Source: Allofrancisella inopinata
GTDB lineage: Bacteria; Pseudomonadota; Gammaproteobacteria; Francisellales; Francisellaceae
DNA length: 64,000 nucleotides
NCBI RefSeq assembly: GCF_012222965.1
Contig: NZ_CP038241.1
Span: 806,001-870,000, forward strand
Reading direction: 5' to 3'
Under the pieces are notes generated by a model. It ran no database searches. It worked only from the letters and a program-made list of their open reading frames with translations, and was not told the origin of the DNA. Shown piece after piece: positions 9,281 to 18,888 of this stretch. Position 1 is the stretch's first letter, and each line of letters starts with the position of its first letter. The position numbers and the translations under genes are program-made.

Positions 9281-10507
9281 ATGAATGTAAAAGCTTATTC
9301 AAGGTGTACTAATTATTTATTAGCTTTTGGTTTAATTTTTTTATTAACGCCTTTAAGAACTATAGAAATTCTTGCTGTAAGCTTGATATTACTAAATATT
9401 TTTTTCTATATAAAGAACATAAAAGAGTGTAATAAGCTTTTTAAAGAAAATAGACGGTTTATCTTTTTACTATTGCTTTTACCAATATATAGTTTGGTTA
9501 TGGCACTTATTCATTTAGATGGTCGATTAATGGCTATACCTTTAGTTTTTTTTATTCCATTTATTCTAATTATGTCGTTGAATTATATTACTTTGCAAAA
9601 GAGTCTTTTTCTAATTTGCATTTTGATAGGAGCTATAATTACATTAATTGAAGTTTTAATAGCGGTTCATTCTGGTGCAGTAAGATTTGATCCAACATAT
9701 TATAATACTATTTACTCAGGTCTTTTCTCTTCAACAGAGGCGGCCTGTTGTTTTTACTTCATGATTTTGTTTTTAGAAAACAAAGAATACTTATTATCAA
9801 CTTTAATGTTTTTCGTTTTTGTTGTAATGTCTGTAGCATGTTTATATATGGCAAGTAAAGGTGCTATTATATGCCTTTTAATTGCGATTTTTTGTATACC
9901 TTTTTTTCTTTTAAATTGGAAGAAAATTATTTTATTTGTAACTTGTAGTGTATTTATAGTGGGGGTTTTGTTTACAGGGTTTAAGAATTCTTCTTATGTG
10001 GAAAGATTTTCAGAGATGTTTCATAGTATTGAAATTTCAGAAAACAACCAAGTTCTTTCAACTTCTACAGGAATAAGGCTTCAATTATATAGGGCATCAC
10101 TTATATGTGCTAAACAGCATCCTTTTATTGGGTGTAATATAGAGCAAGCACATACAATAAAAGAAGACCTTATGGAAAAAAACCAAGCATCACTTCTTGC
10201 GGTGGAGTTTCAGCACTTTCATAGCGATTTTTTTAATAGTTTAGGAAAAATGGGAGTGGTTGGTGCTATTTTTTGGTGTATTTTTTGGGTAAGTACTTTT
10301 GCATTTTTTCTCCTTCAAAGGGGAGAAAATACTGAAATTAAACTATCATTTAACATTTCTATATTACTAATTGTAACATTTTTTATTAATTCATTATTTG
10401 ATTCTATGATGGCGTATGGTAAAGGGGTTATGTTTTTGGCTCTTGTAGTTATTTTCGCAGCTGCTTTTAATAAACAAGGTAATTTTAGTAACTCTTTAGA
10501 ACGTTAA
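9281..10507 (+). CDS. O-antigen ligase / polymerase-like membrane protein (Wzy_C type)
   Basis: This 408-residue protein has about ten hydrophobic segments and one large hydrophilic loop around residues 240-325. The loop reads STSTGIRLQLYRASL, then HPFIGCN, then EFQHFHSDFFNSLGKMG. This is the signature of the O-antigen ligase (WaaL) / Wzy_C superfamily, with the loop His needed for glycan transfer from undecaprenyl diphosphate. It would act at the periplasmic face of the inner membrane. Ligase and polymerase cannot be separated by sequence alone; the RxxLYxxSLxxxxxHPxxG form favours ligase. It is transcribed alone, not within a sugar gene cluster. Confidence 0.78.
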   Translation: MNVKAYSRCTNYLLAFGLIFLLTPLRTIEILAVSLILLNIFFYIKNIKECNKLFKENRRFIFLLLLLPIYSLVMALIHLDGRLMAIPLVFFIPFILIMSLNYITLQKSLFLICILIGAIITLIEVLIAVHSGAVRFDPTYYNTIYSGLFSSTEAACCFYFMILFLENKEYLLSTLMFFVFVVMSVACLYMASKGAIICLLIAIFCIPFFLLNWKKIILFVTCSVFIVGVLFTGFKNSSYVERFSEMFHSIEISENNQVLSTSTGIRLQLYRASLICAKQHPFIGCNIEQAHTIKEDLMEKNQASLLAVEFQHFHSDFFNSLGKMGVVGAIFWCIFWVSTFAFFLLQRGENTEIKLSFNISILLIVTFFINSLFDSMMAYGKGVMFLALVVIFAAAFNKQGNFSNSLER

Positions 10508-10612
10508 TTTTATAGCTTTCAAAAAAGCATCTAAGTGTTATTAGAGATCTATGGTCTTAAAGTAGGTGAATGATAGATTCTGTGTCAAGCCATGATACGA
10601 CAAAGTAATTTA

Positions 10613-10621
10613 TGCTATAAT
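10613..10621 (+). promoter_or_regulatory. Extended -10 promoter for grxB-rsxB-nth operon
   Basis: TGCTATAAT is a perfect extended -10 element 39 bases before the grxB start. No good -35 is seen, which is usual for extended -10 promoters. It lies in the 153-bp gap that follows the ligase-like gene. Confidence 0.5.
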
Positions 10622-10660
10622 GCTCCTAAGAAGTAAATATATAGCTTATATTATTAATTT

Positions 10661-11323
10661 ATGAATAAGAGTGGAAATACGAAAATCTATGTATACAATC
10701 ATTGCCCTTATTGTATCAAAGTTAGGCTAGTTGCTGACCTAAGTGGGCTAGCCTATCAGTTAGAGTTTTTAGCAAATGATGATGAGAAAGCTCATATAGA
10801 TAGAATAGGGTCTAAACAAGTACCTTTTTTAGAAAAAAAAGAAGGTACTTGTTTAAAAGAAAGTGATGAGATATGCAAATACATCGCAGAAATTCAATCT
10901 TTTGAAATAGCCAACTCAAGTATAAGTCCTATTGTAAAAGGTTTAATAGCAGAGTTAGCACCGCATTATCGTAGAGTTGTGTACCCTAGGATACCTTATC
11001 ACCCTAAAAATGAGTGTGATTTCCCCACTCAAAGCGCAAAAGAGTATTTTATAAATAAAAAATCACAGTATATTGGTGATATGGATATTTTTCTAAGAAA
11101 TCCCCCTAAAGATTCTATCAATGAAATAAATAGGATTCTTTTAGAAATAGACCCATACATAAATACCCCATTTATAAATGGTGATAAATTTTCATGGGAT
11201 GATATAAATATTTTTCCGATATTTTATATTTTGACTATGGCAAAAGATTTGCTAGAAATTCCTAGTAATATCAAGAAATATATCCAGTCTATGGAAAATA
11301 AAACAAATATAGAGTTGTACTAA
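10661..11323 (+). CDS. grxB: Glutaredoxin 2
   Basis: GrxB is an atypical large glutaredoxin with a GST-like fold that reduces disulfides with glutathione. The N-terminal thioredoxin-like domain has YNHCPYCIKVRL (the CPYC active site) and KQVPFLEKKEG with the cis-Pro. LKESDEICKYIAE fits the glutathione-binding segment. A helical C-terminal domain follows, giving 220 residues, close to E. coli GrxB. It heads a tight cluster: rsxB starts two bases after its stop. Confidence 0.93.
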   Translation: MNKSGNTKIYVYNHCPYCIKVRLVADLSGLAYQLEFLANDDEKAHIDRIGSKQVPFLEKKEGTCLKESDEICKYIAEIQSFEIANSSISPIVKGLIAELAPHYRRVVYPRIPYHPKNECDFPTQSAKEYFINKKSQYIGDMDIFLRNPPKDSINEINRILLEIDPYINTPFINGDKFSWDDINIFPIFYILTMAKDLLEIPSNIKKYIQSMENKTNIELY

Positions 11324-11325
11324 AT

Positions 11326-11955
11326 ATGATAGTATCAATTGAAAGCATAGATAAAATTTTACCTCAAACTCAATGTCAAAAATGTACTTACCAAGACTGC
11401 TATAGTTATGCTAAGGCCATTACAAATGGCGAAAAACATAATAAATGTATAACAGGCGGAGAAAAAACTTTAAAAGAACTATCACAGCTTTTAGGTAAAC
11501 CAGAAATTCCTTTAGATGAAAGTTTAGGAAGAGTAAAGCCTCGTGCTATAGCAAAGATAGACGAAAGTATGTGCATTGGTTGTACAAAGTGTATATTGGC
11601 ATGTCCGGTAGATGCTATAGTTGGTGCCAAAAAGCTTATGCATACAATCGTTGAATCAGAGTGCACAGGGTGTGAACTTTGTATAGAACCTTGTCCTATG
11701 GATTGTATTTCTTTGATTGATCTTATAGAGAGTAAACAACCACAGAACCTACCTGAAAAAGAATATATACAACAAAAAAATCATTATCGTGAAAGGTATG
11801 AGTTTCACAAGCAACGAGTTAAACAAACAAAAGTTAAACAACGTGAAGTTTATAAAAATATAGCGACAGCACAAGAAATAGATAAAAAAGCATATATAGC
11901 AGCATCTTTGGCAAAGTTTAGAAATAAGAAAAAAGTCTCCACTTCTGATGAATAA
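11326..11955 (+). CDS. rsxB: RnfB/RsxB-type electron transport ferredoxin
   Basis: The N-terminal part is the iron-sulfur module TQCQKCTYQDCYSYAKAI, a 4Fe-4S motif of the RnfB/RsxB family. Two ferredoxin 4Fe-4S motifs follow: CIGCTKCILACPVDAI and CTGCELCIEPCPMDCI. The C-terminal tail is lysine/glutamine-rich and probably helical. Unlike classic RnfB there is no N-terminal membrane helix, and no other rnf genes are nearby, so it may act as a soluble electron carrier. It overlaps nth by 8 bases, the same neighbour it has in E. coli. Confidence 0.85.
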   Translation: MIVSIESIDKILPQTQCQKCTYQDCYSYAKAITNGEKHNKCITGGEKTLKELSQLLGKPEIPLDESLGRVKPRAIAKIDESMCIGCTKCILACPVDAIVGAKKLMHTIVESECTGCELCIEPCPMDCISLIDLIESKQPQNLPEKEYIQQKNHYRERYEFHKQRVKQTKVKQREVYKNIATAQEIDKKAYIAASLAKFRNKKKVSTSDE

Positions 11956-12586
11956 AGAAAAACGCATAAAGATTTTTGAAATTTGGAAACACAATGACCC
12001 TAATCCAACTACAGAGCTAAAATATACTTCTAATTTTGAATTATTAATAGCTGTAATATTATCAGCACAAGCAACTGATGTAAGTGTAAATAAAGCTACA
12101 GCTGTTTTATACAAAGTCGCTAATACCCCTAAGCAAATATATGCTTTAGGTGAACAAAAACTAGCTGAGTATATAAAATCAATCGGGCTATACAAAACAA
12201 AAGCAAAAAATGTCATAGCGACGTGTAAAGATTTAATAGAAAAGTTTAATAGCGAAATACCTGATAATTTTGATGATTTAATTTCTTTAGCAGGAGTTGG
12301 CAGAAAGACTGCTAATGTAGTACTTAATACAGCTTTTGGTAAACCAACTATGGCTGTGGATACTCATATATTTAGACTTGCTAATCGTATTCCTTTAGCG
12401 AAGGGAAAAAACGTTAATGAGGTCGAAAAAAAGCTTTTAAGGGTAATTCCAAAAGAGTACTTAAAAGATGCTCATCATTGGATAATTTTACATGGTAGAT
12501 ATATTTGTACAGCTCAAAAGCCCAAATGTAGAAATTGTATAATTTACCAATATTGTGAATTTAAAGATAAGGAAAAATTTGTATGA
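11948..12586 (+). CDS. nth: Endonuclease III
   Basis: Nth is a bifunctional DNA glycosylase/AP lyase for oxidised pyrimidines. The helix-hairpin-helix LAGVGRKTANVVLNTAFG carries the catalytic Lys, and the catalytic Asp is in AVDTHIFRLANR. The C-terminal 4Fe-4S cluster is C-x6-C-x2-C-x5-C in CTAQKPKCRNCIIYQYC. The 212-residue length is standard. It overlaps the gene before it by 8 bases and the next gene by 4, so the four genes are translationally coupled. Confidence 0.97.
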   Translation: MNKEKRIKIFEIWKHNDPNPTTELKYTSNFELLIAVILSAQATDVSVNKATAVLYKVANTPKQIYALGEQKLAEYIKSIGLYKTKAKNVIATCKDLIEKFNSEIPDNFDDLISLAGVGRKTANVVLNTAFGKPTMAVDTHIFRLANRIPLAKGKNVNEVEKKLLRVIPKEYLKDAHHWIILHGRYICTAQKPKCRNCIIYQYCEFKDKEKFV

Positions 12587-13017
12587 TTTTTTCCCAAGAT
12601 AGAAATCAATTGCGTAAACTTTTTATAGATAGTTGGCAAAAGTTTCAAGCTAGAGAACCTTTAACTGCTATAGAAGAGCAAATATCTAGGATTATAGAGC
12701 TACACCCAGAATACCATAACCAAATAAATATGGATAATATCGATAAAGATTATTCTCCTGAAATGGGGCAAATAAATCCTTTTTTACACATTGGTCTACA
12801 TCTTGCTATTATTGAGCAAATTCAGACTAATCGCCCAGCAGGCATAGCAAGTATATATACAAAGCTACTAGCTAAGTACAATTTTGATGAACATAAAGTC
12901 CAGCATATTATGATAGACTATCTAGCTGAAGAGATGTGGAAATCACAAAAATACAATGCTCTTCCAGAGGACAAAGTTTATCTAGATAAATTAAATCAGT
13001 TATTACTAAAAAAATGA
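12583..13017 (+). CDS. DUF1841 family protein
   Basis: A 144-residue protein of a conserved proteobacterial family without assigned function. Recognised blocks are MIFSQDRNQLRKLFIDSWQK, the NPFLHIGLHLAIIEQIQTNR segment and the C-terminal HKVQHIMIDYLAEEMW. The histidines in the last two blocks could bind a metal; this is inference. It overlaps the end of nth (ATGA type), as DUF1841 genes often sit close to nth. Confidence 0.85.
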   Translation: MIFSQDRNQLRKLFIDSWQKFQAREPLTAIEEQISRIIELHPEYHNQINMDNIDKDYSPEMGQINPFLHIGLHLAIIEQIQTNRPAGIASIYTKLLAKYNFDEHKVQHIMIDYLAEEMWKSQKYNALPEDKVYLDKLNQLLLKK

Positions 13018-13045
13018 AGCTTAAGTAGAAAATAAAGAGTAAGTA

Positions 13046-14313
13046 ATGAAAAAAATTATAGGTAGAAGTGTTCCAAAAACCAATGTTGATTTTAAGCAAC
13101 CAGTGGGTTTACATATCATTGCAATAATGATTTTTTGTCTATGCTTGTGTATAGCTCCTTTTGTAACACTTTTAACTCTTTATGGCGATATCAACTTCTT
13201 TTATAACAGAAATGACCATATTTCTGTAATGTTTTTTGCCGGTGTTTTTGGGTGTATAAGTAACTATTTTTTTGGTTCAACGAAATCGATAATTCATGGC
13301 TTACAATTTGTAATCATTGCTATTATTTTATCTTTTATAAAAAATACCTATCTTTTTAGCTTAGCAGCTTTATGGACAGGAGTTTCTATCGTTATAGTTA
13401 ATTTACTTTTTAATTTAAGCTCTTTTTACCTAAAAACTGATTCCCGTCGCTTATATGGCTTTATTGGAGTATACTCGAGTGCTTTGTTGGGAATAGCTAT
13501 AGGTGTTTTTATTTGTTTTATTGTTCTTAAAGATGCATATTCATTTAAATTATTCTATCTTTTTACTATTATATTCTTGCTAATTTTTTTCTTAAAAATA
13601 GTTATAAACTTAACACTTCTTTAACTAGTCAAACAGAAAGAGTAGATATAAGTTTTTATGGTGTTTTTATTATATTTTTTGTTTTTTCAGTAATATTGTT
13701 TTACTTACTTCTTAATCTAAAAATCTTTAGCAGCCTTAATCTTATCGTGCTACCTGTTTCTTTAGTCTATTTACATGTGCTGACTGTGACTAATAATAAA
13801 GAAACTGGCTTAGAGCTTCTTAAATATGTGTATTTTAGTTTAGTACTTATAGTTTTAAATAAAATGATTTATCTTACTTTTCTTAAGTATGACAATAATA
13901 GTATAGATCCAAAATATATTAATTCAGTAATTAGTACAGTTATATTCCTTATGTTTAATTATGGTCTTTGTATAGCTGTTTATATTGCTTGGCAGTTTAA
14001 GATTATAAGCTTAAAAATAGAGTCAATAATAAACTCTAAATTGATAAAAGTGATGCTTTACTTAGAAGTAACAAAAGTTTTTATATTAGCATTAGCAGTG
14101 TTTATTGACAATAATCTAGTGAGCAATACGATGTTTATCATATCTATAATATTGTCTATTATTCTTAATATATTTATAATTCCTATTTATTTTTCTTTAG
14201 GAAAGATATTAGCAGGTGGTAAAAACGAAACTATAACGACGACATTATTATACTTAATATATTCATCATTGGTGTTTGTATCTTTCTTATATGATATTTC
14301 TATTAATATCTAG
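13046..14313 (+). pseudogene. Multi-pass membrane transporter (MFS/POT-like) split by a -1 frameshift
   Basis: Two open frames of 192 and 205 residues, both almost wholly hydrophobic, lie in sequence. The first ends at 13624; the second frame is open from before 13600. The first frame passes through ATT TTT TTC (a run of seven T at 13584-13590). Moving back one base there continues into a polar loop (LTSQTERVDISFYG) and on through the second half. Adding one T would give a single protein of about 422 residues with roughly 12 membrane segments, the size of an MFS or POT peptide transporter. T_TTT_TTC is also a possible -1 slippery site, so programmed frameshifting or a sequencing error cannot be excluded. 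The substrate is unknown. Confidence 0.7.
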
Positions 14314-14370
14314 AAAATACTTGAAAAATAGTTATGAATTCACATTTTAGAACAAAGTATATAACACTTA

Positions 14371-14379
14371 TGTTATAAT
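14371..14379 (+). promoter_or_regulatory. Extended -10 promoter for yccA-like gene
   Basis: TGTTATAAT is a perfect extended -10 element about 40 bases before the start. A strong ribosome site (AAGGAG, 14408-14413) follows 5 bases before the ATG. Confidence 0.5.
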
Positions 14380-14418
14380 AACCAATGTATAATTTCAGGA
14401 AACTTCTAAGGAGAAGAA

Positions 14419-15102
14419 ATGAACGATTTTAATAATACTAGAGTTATTGACTCATTAACACAAGAGTCAGCTTTAAGAGCAAATAAAGTACTAAGGAATA
14501 CTTATTTACTACTATCTATGACTTTATTATTTAGTGCTTTGACTGCATTTATAGCTATGCAAACTAATGCTGGTTTTATGAACCCTATAATTATGATAGT
14601 GGTATACATAGGATTATTATTTGGTATAAATGCTACTAAAAATTCACCTATGGGAATAGTGTTAACCTTTGCTCTAACGGGATTATTAGGGTATTCATTA
14701 GGCCCTATATTAAACGCGTATATCACTATGTTTAAAAATGGTGCTGAATTAATAATGATGGCATTTGGTACTACTGGCCTAATATTTTTAGGTCTATCTG
14801 CTTTAGCGATGAACCCTTCTAGAAATTTTAATAGAGTAGGCTCATTCTGTGCAGTTGGTGCTATAGTTGCTTTGGTTGCTTTAGTTATCAATATTTTCTT
14901 ACAGTTACCTGCTTTAGCGTTTGTGATTTCGCTAGTTTTTGCATTTATTTCAGGTGGTTTTATCTTGTGGCAAACTAACTCTATAGTTAGAGGTGAAGAG
15001 AATAATTACGTTTTAGCAACAGTTAATATATATGTTTCTTTATTCAATATTTTCGTTACTCTATTACAAATTTTCGGGATTGCAGCTGGCGATAAAGAAT
15101 AA
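14419..15102 (+). CDS. yccA: Bax inhibitor-1 / YccA family membrane protein
   Basis: This 227-residue protein has a short hydrophilic N-terminus and seven hydrophobic segments, as in the BI-1/YccA/YbhL family. RANKVLRNTYLLLSMTLLFSA is the characteristic start. The conserved loop ending SLFNIFVTLLQIFG closes the last helices and holds the family's acidic/polar channel region. E. coli YccA binds and modulates the FtsH protease. Family identity is secure; the YccA rather than YbhL assignment rests on overall resemblance. Confidence 0.85.
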   Translation: MNDFNNTRVIDSLTQESALRANKVLRNTYLLLSMTLLFSALTAFIAMQTNAGFMNPIIMIVVYIGLLFGINATKNSPMGIVLTFALTGLLGYSLGPILNAYITMFKNGAELIMMAFGTTGLIFLGLSALAMNPSRNFNRVGSFCAVGAIVALVALVINIFLQLPALAFVISLVFAFISGGFILWQTNSIVRGEENNYVLATVNIYVSLFNIFVTLLQIFGIAAGDKE

Positions 15103-15149
15103 TTTATATTATTATCTGCTATAACTTTTGATTTCGTAAATTCTTATAA

Positions 15150-18100
15150 ATGCTTTTTAATTATGTAACTCCGAAAGATAATGTAATTTCCAATGTTTAT
15201 GGCGCATCGTTTAGTATTTTACTCAAAGAATATATTAAACGAAATGATAATTTTAATCTTATAATTACAGAAGAACCACAGCAGGCGTATAGGTTTTATA
15301 AAGAGTTAAAATACTTATCTAAAACTTCTAATATAGAAGTTTTGTTTTTCCCAAGCTTAGAGATTTTAGCTTATGATAGATTTTCTGCTTCGGTTGATAT
15401 CATATCACAACGTCAAAAAATCCTTTATAAGCTAGCAAATGAGAGCTCAAAAAATATAGTTTTAGTCACAAGCGTTGAGAATGCCCTTAGAAAGCTAGCT
15501 CCAATAGATTTTATACAAGAACATAGTTTTATTTTAAAAGCAGGAGATATTTTTGATACTACAAAACGTAAATCTCAATTTATCGAGGCTGGATATACAC
15601 TAGTTAATAATGTTTTCGCTAAAGGCGAATTTAGTATCCGTGGTAGTATTATCGACATTTATCCAATAGGTTCAAAAGTAGCTTATAGAATAGACTTATT
15701 TGACAATGAAGTTGATAGTATTAAAGAGCTAGATATTGACTCGCAACGCTCAAAAAAAGATGTGAACCATATTGATATAATGCCATCACATGAATTTGTT
15801 TATACTGATAATACAACAAACCTAGCCTTTGATCAGTTAGCACATCTTTGTCCAAAAACTGCACTTAATTCAGATATAGCAGGTTTTATACAAAATCAAG
15901 AATACTTTAGTGGGGTAGAGTTTTATTTACCATTATTTTATAAAAAGTTATTCAGTTTGTTTGATTATTTACCTAAAACTACAAATCTACATCTGTATGG
16001 CAATGTTTCTAATAGTATAGAAGCTTTTTTAAGTGAGGTTAAACTTAGGTATAATGAGTTAAAAGCTGATGTAAGCCGCCCAGTATTACATTACGAAGAG
16101 CTTTTTTATTCACAAAATGAATTTATTAATTTCATAGAAAAATATAAAACTATAAAGTGGTTATCAGAACCGATATCAAAATCAAAGAAAATAAACTTAA
16201 AAACACTAGCTGGAATTTCGGCAAACTATAAGCTTTCTAATCCTTTTAAGCATTTATTAGATCTACTTTCAAAAAATAATTTTGAGAAAGTGATTTTTTC
16301 AACAGATTCAAATGGCCGTGCAGAGATACTTTTAGAGCATTTGACTAAAATAGATTTAGATATACAAGTTTGTGATAGTTTTGAGCAAGCTTTAGCATCT
16401 CAAGCTCAATATTTTCTTATAGTTTCACCTTTTCAAGAAGGCATAATATTAGATGATCAGCTAGTATTAATTACAGAGGCAGATTTATTTCCCGAACATA
16501 CAAAAACTGTATCAAAAAACTTCCAACAAAATGAGTATGACACGACAGATCTTAAAGACCTTACAGATCTAAAACCTGGGATGCATGTGGTACATATAGA
16601 CCATGGAATTGGTAGGTATGAAGGATTAGAAATCGTTGAGTTAAATGGCAAAAAAGATGAGTTTATTTTATTAAGGTACGCCGCTGATGCCAAAATTTAC
16701 GTCCCTATTACATCACTAAACTTAATAAGTATTTATAATTCTTCTGTGACTGAAAGTATAGCTCTTAGTAGGCTTGGATCAGATAAATGGAAAAAGCAGA
16801 AAGAAAAAACTATTAAAAAAATTATCGATGTAGCAGCGGACTTGCTAGAGATTTATGCAAAGAGAGAGATGCGACAGGGTTTTAGTAATTCATTAGATGA
16901 AAAAGAGTACTTAAAATTTTGTGCAGATTTTCCTTTTGAAGAAACTCCTGATCAGCTAAAAGCTATTAGTGATGTTTTTAAAGATATGATTTCTAGTAAA
17001 CCCATGGATAGGCTAATTTGTGGTGATGTAGGTTTTGGTAAAACAGAAATTGCCATGCGGGCAGCATTTTTAGCAGTACAAAATCAAAAACAAGTAGCCA
17101 TATTAGTTCCTACAACTATTTTAGCTCAACAACACTATAACAGTTTTAAAGATAGATTTGCCAAAACAGCTGTAAATATAGAAGTGATTACTCGGTCTAA
17201 AACTTCAAAAGCACAAGAGAAGCTTTTTGAAGATCTTAAAAGTGGCAAAGTTGATATCGTTATAGGTACACATAAGCTGATCTCTTCAAAAATAGATTTT
17301 AACAATCTAGGTTTATTAATAATTGATGAGGAACACCGTTTTGGTGTATCTCAGAAGGAGAAGCTTAAATCACTAAAGGCAGAGATAGATATTTTAACAA
17401 TGTCTGCTACTCCTATTCCGCGTAGTCTGAGTATGGCGTTTTCAGCTTTGCGTGATTTGTCTATTATTGCCTCACCTCCAGCTAAGCGTTTGTCGGTAAA
17501 AACATTTGTTAAAGAATATGACACCGCTATAATTCGTGAGGCTGTAACTCGTGAAACTATTCGGGGTGGTCAAGTATTTTATTTATATAATAAAGTAGAA
17601 ACTATTCAAAAGAAAAAGGAGTTTTTACAAGAGATTTTCCCACGCTTGAAAATAGCTATTGCACACGGTCAAATGAGTGAAAAAGAAATCCAAAAGGTTA
17701 TGTTTGATTTTAAACACAATAGATACCATATTTTATTGTGTACGACTATTATTGAAACAGGAATTGATATTCCAAACGCAAATACTCTTATTATCGAAAA
17801 CGCAAATAATTTAGGTCTTGCTCAGCTACATCAACTACGTGGAAGAGTGGGGCGTTCTCATCATCAAGCATATGCTTATTTACTTATTCCAAGTGAGTTA
17901 GCTATTACCAAAGATGCTACCAAAAGATTAGAGGCTATTAGTACCACAGAATCATTAGGCGGAGGTTTCACACTTGCAAATCATGATTTAGAAATTCGTG
18001 GAGCTGGTGAAATTCTTGGTAAAGAGCAAAGTGGTAATATTGATGGTATTGGCCTAAATCTGTATATGGAGTTACTTGATAAAACTATAAATAATTTAAA

Positions 18101-18578
18101 AGCAGGTAAAAAACTTGATATACATGAGATAGTAAATTCAACCACTTGTGATATTGAGTTAAATATCCCACTTTTGATACCTGACTATTATGTAAATGAT
18201 GTTAATACTCGTTTAAACATATACAAACGTATATCTAAAGCTGATCATAAACAATTAGTAAATATAAAGATAGAGTTGATAGACCGTTTTGGTAAGTTAC
18301 CTCTAGAGGTTTTATATTTGCTTAAAGTTGCTCATTTTAAATTAGACGCTATTGATTTAGGGATAGCTCAAATCAAAATGTTTGCTAGTTCTGGTAAAGT
18401 AGTATTTTCTGACTCTACTAAGTTTGAGCTTCAGAAACTAATAAAAGTTATTCAATCTAGTCCGATGGATTTTCAATTAAGCAAAGATCAAGATTTATTG
18501 ATAACAAAAACTACTAAAACAGCCGAGCAACGTATAGAGTTTGTAGAGAAATTTTTAAAAAATATTGGGTTTAATTAA
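15150..18578 (+). CDS. mfd: Transcription-repair coupling factor Mfd
   Basis: Mfd is a DNA translocase that removes stalled RNA polymerase and recruits UvrA. The 1142-residue protein has the complete layout: a UvrB-like N-terminal module (RGSIIDIYPIGS), the RNA-polymerase-interacting CarD-like domain (LKPGMHVVHIDHGIGRYEGL), and RecG-like motor motifs CGDVGFGKTEIAMRAAF (Walker A), DEEHRFGV (motif II), MSATPIPRSL (motif III) and QLRGRVGR (motif VI). A C-terminal TRCF domain follows. No break is seen. Confidence 0.98.
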   Translation: MLFNYVTPKDNVISNVYGASFSILLKEYIKRNDNFNLIITEEPQQAYRFYKELKYLSKTSNIEVLFFPSLEILAYDRFSASVDIISQRQKILYKLANESSKNIVLVTSVENALRKLAPIDFIQEHSFILKAGDIFDTTKRKSQFIEAGYTLVNNVFAKGEFSIRGSIIDIYPIGSKVAYRIDLFDNEVDSIKELDIDSQRSKKDVNHIDIMPSHEFVYTDNTTNLAFDQLAHLCPKTALNSDIAGFIQNQEYFSGVEFYLPLFYKKLFSLFDYLPKTTNLHLYGNVSNSIEAFLSEVKLRYNELKADVSRPVLHYEELFYSQNEFINFIEKYKTIKWLSEPISKSKKINLKTLAGISANYKLSNPFKHLLDLLSKNNFEKVIFSTDSNGRAEILLEHLTKIDLDIQVCDSFEQALASQAQYFLIVSPFQEGIILDDQLVLITEADLFPEHTKTVSKNFQQNEYDTTDLKDLTDLKPGMHVVHIDHGIGRYEGLEIVELNGKKDEFILLRYAADAKIYVPITSLNLISIYNSSVTESIALSRLGSDKWKKQKEKTIKKIIDVAADLLEIYAKREMRQGFSNSLDEKEYLKFCADFPFEETPDQLKAISDVFKDMISSKPMDRLICGDVGFGKTEIAMRAAFLAVQNQKQVAILVPTTILAQQHYNSFKDRFAKTAVNIEVITRSKTSKAQEKLFEDLKSGKVDIVIGTHKLISSKIDFNNLGLLIIDEEHRFGVSQKEKLKSLKAEIDILTMSATPIPRSLSMAFSALRDLSIIASPPAKRLSVKTFVKEYDTAIIREAVTRETIRGGQVFYLYNKVETIQKKKEFLQEIFPRLKIAIAHGQMSEKEIQKVMFDFKHNRYHILLCTTIIETGIDIPNANTLIIENANNLGLAQLHQLRGRVGRSHHQAYAYLLIPSELAITKDATKRLEAISTTESLGGGFTLANHDLEIRGAGEILGKEQSGNIDGIGLNLYMELLDKTINNLKAGKKLDIHEIVNSTTCDIELNIPLLIPDYYVNDVNTRLNIYKRISKADHKQLVNIKIELIDRFGKLPLEVLYLLKVAHFKLDAIDLGIAQIKMFASSGKVVFSDSTKFELQKLIKVIQSSPMDFQLSKDQDLLITKTTKTAEQRIEFVEKFLKNIGFN

Positions 18579-18888
18579 TAAAAAATTTTTATAAAAAATT
18601 TTTCATGTGGGTTTCATAGTCAAAACCCTGTAACAAGTACACCATATGATTTAAGGGATTGTTGTAACAGCCCCTTTAAATAGGTTCTTTTAGTCATTTT
18701 TCAAACACTGTATGCACCTGCCAACTTACCAAAGCACCACTATATTCTTAACAGGGTAAAAAAAGCAAGATAATGAAATTTTATTAAGTTAATAATAAGT
18801 TACAAATTATATGGTAATTATGATATTATGCATTGCAATTATATTATTATTGTTTTAAAAATATACTAAACTTATGGAAATATAACTT
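18579..18888. other. Intergenic region with a candidate mfd terminator
   Basis: This 310-bp gap has no convincing gene. The part just after mfd is two copies of a short A/T tract. A hairpin follows at 18650-18680. The last 100 bases are very AT-rich and must carry the promoter of the next gene, but no clear -35/-10 pair stands out (TATACT at 18862 is the best -10). Confidence 0.5.
18650..18680 (+). terminator. Candidate terminator hairpin after mfd
   Basis: TTTAAGGG pairs with CCCTTTAAA (one bulged base), and the inner TTGTT/AACAG bases continue the stem around a 2-base loop. A U-rich stretch (TTCTTTT) follows eight or so bases later rather than at once, so this is only a moderate terminator. 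Confidence 0.4.

Noticed and set aside
18600-18790. Remnant of an insertion sequence before the giant gene
   Set aside because: A few short words (for example CTTTTAGTCAT, shared with the MITE-like element) are suggestive, but no terminal repeat, target duplication or transposase fragment can be shown.
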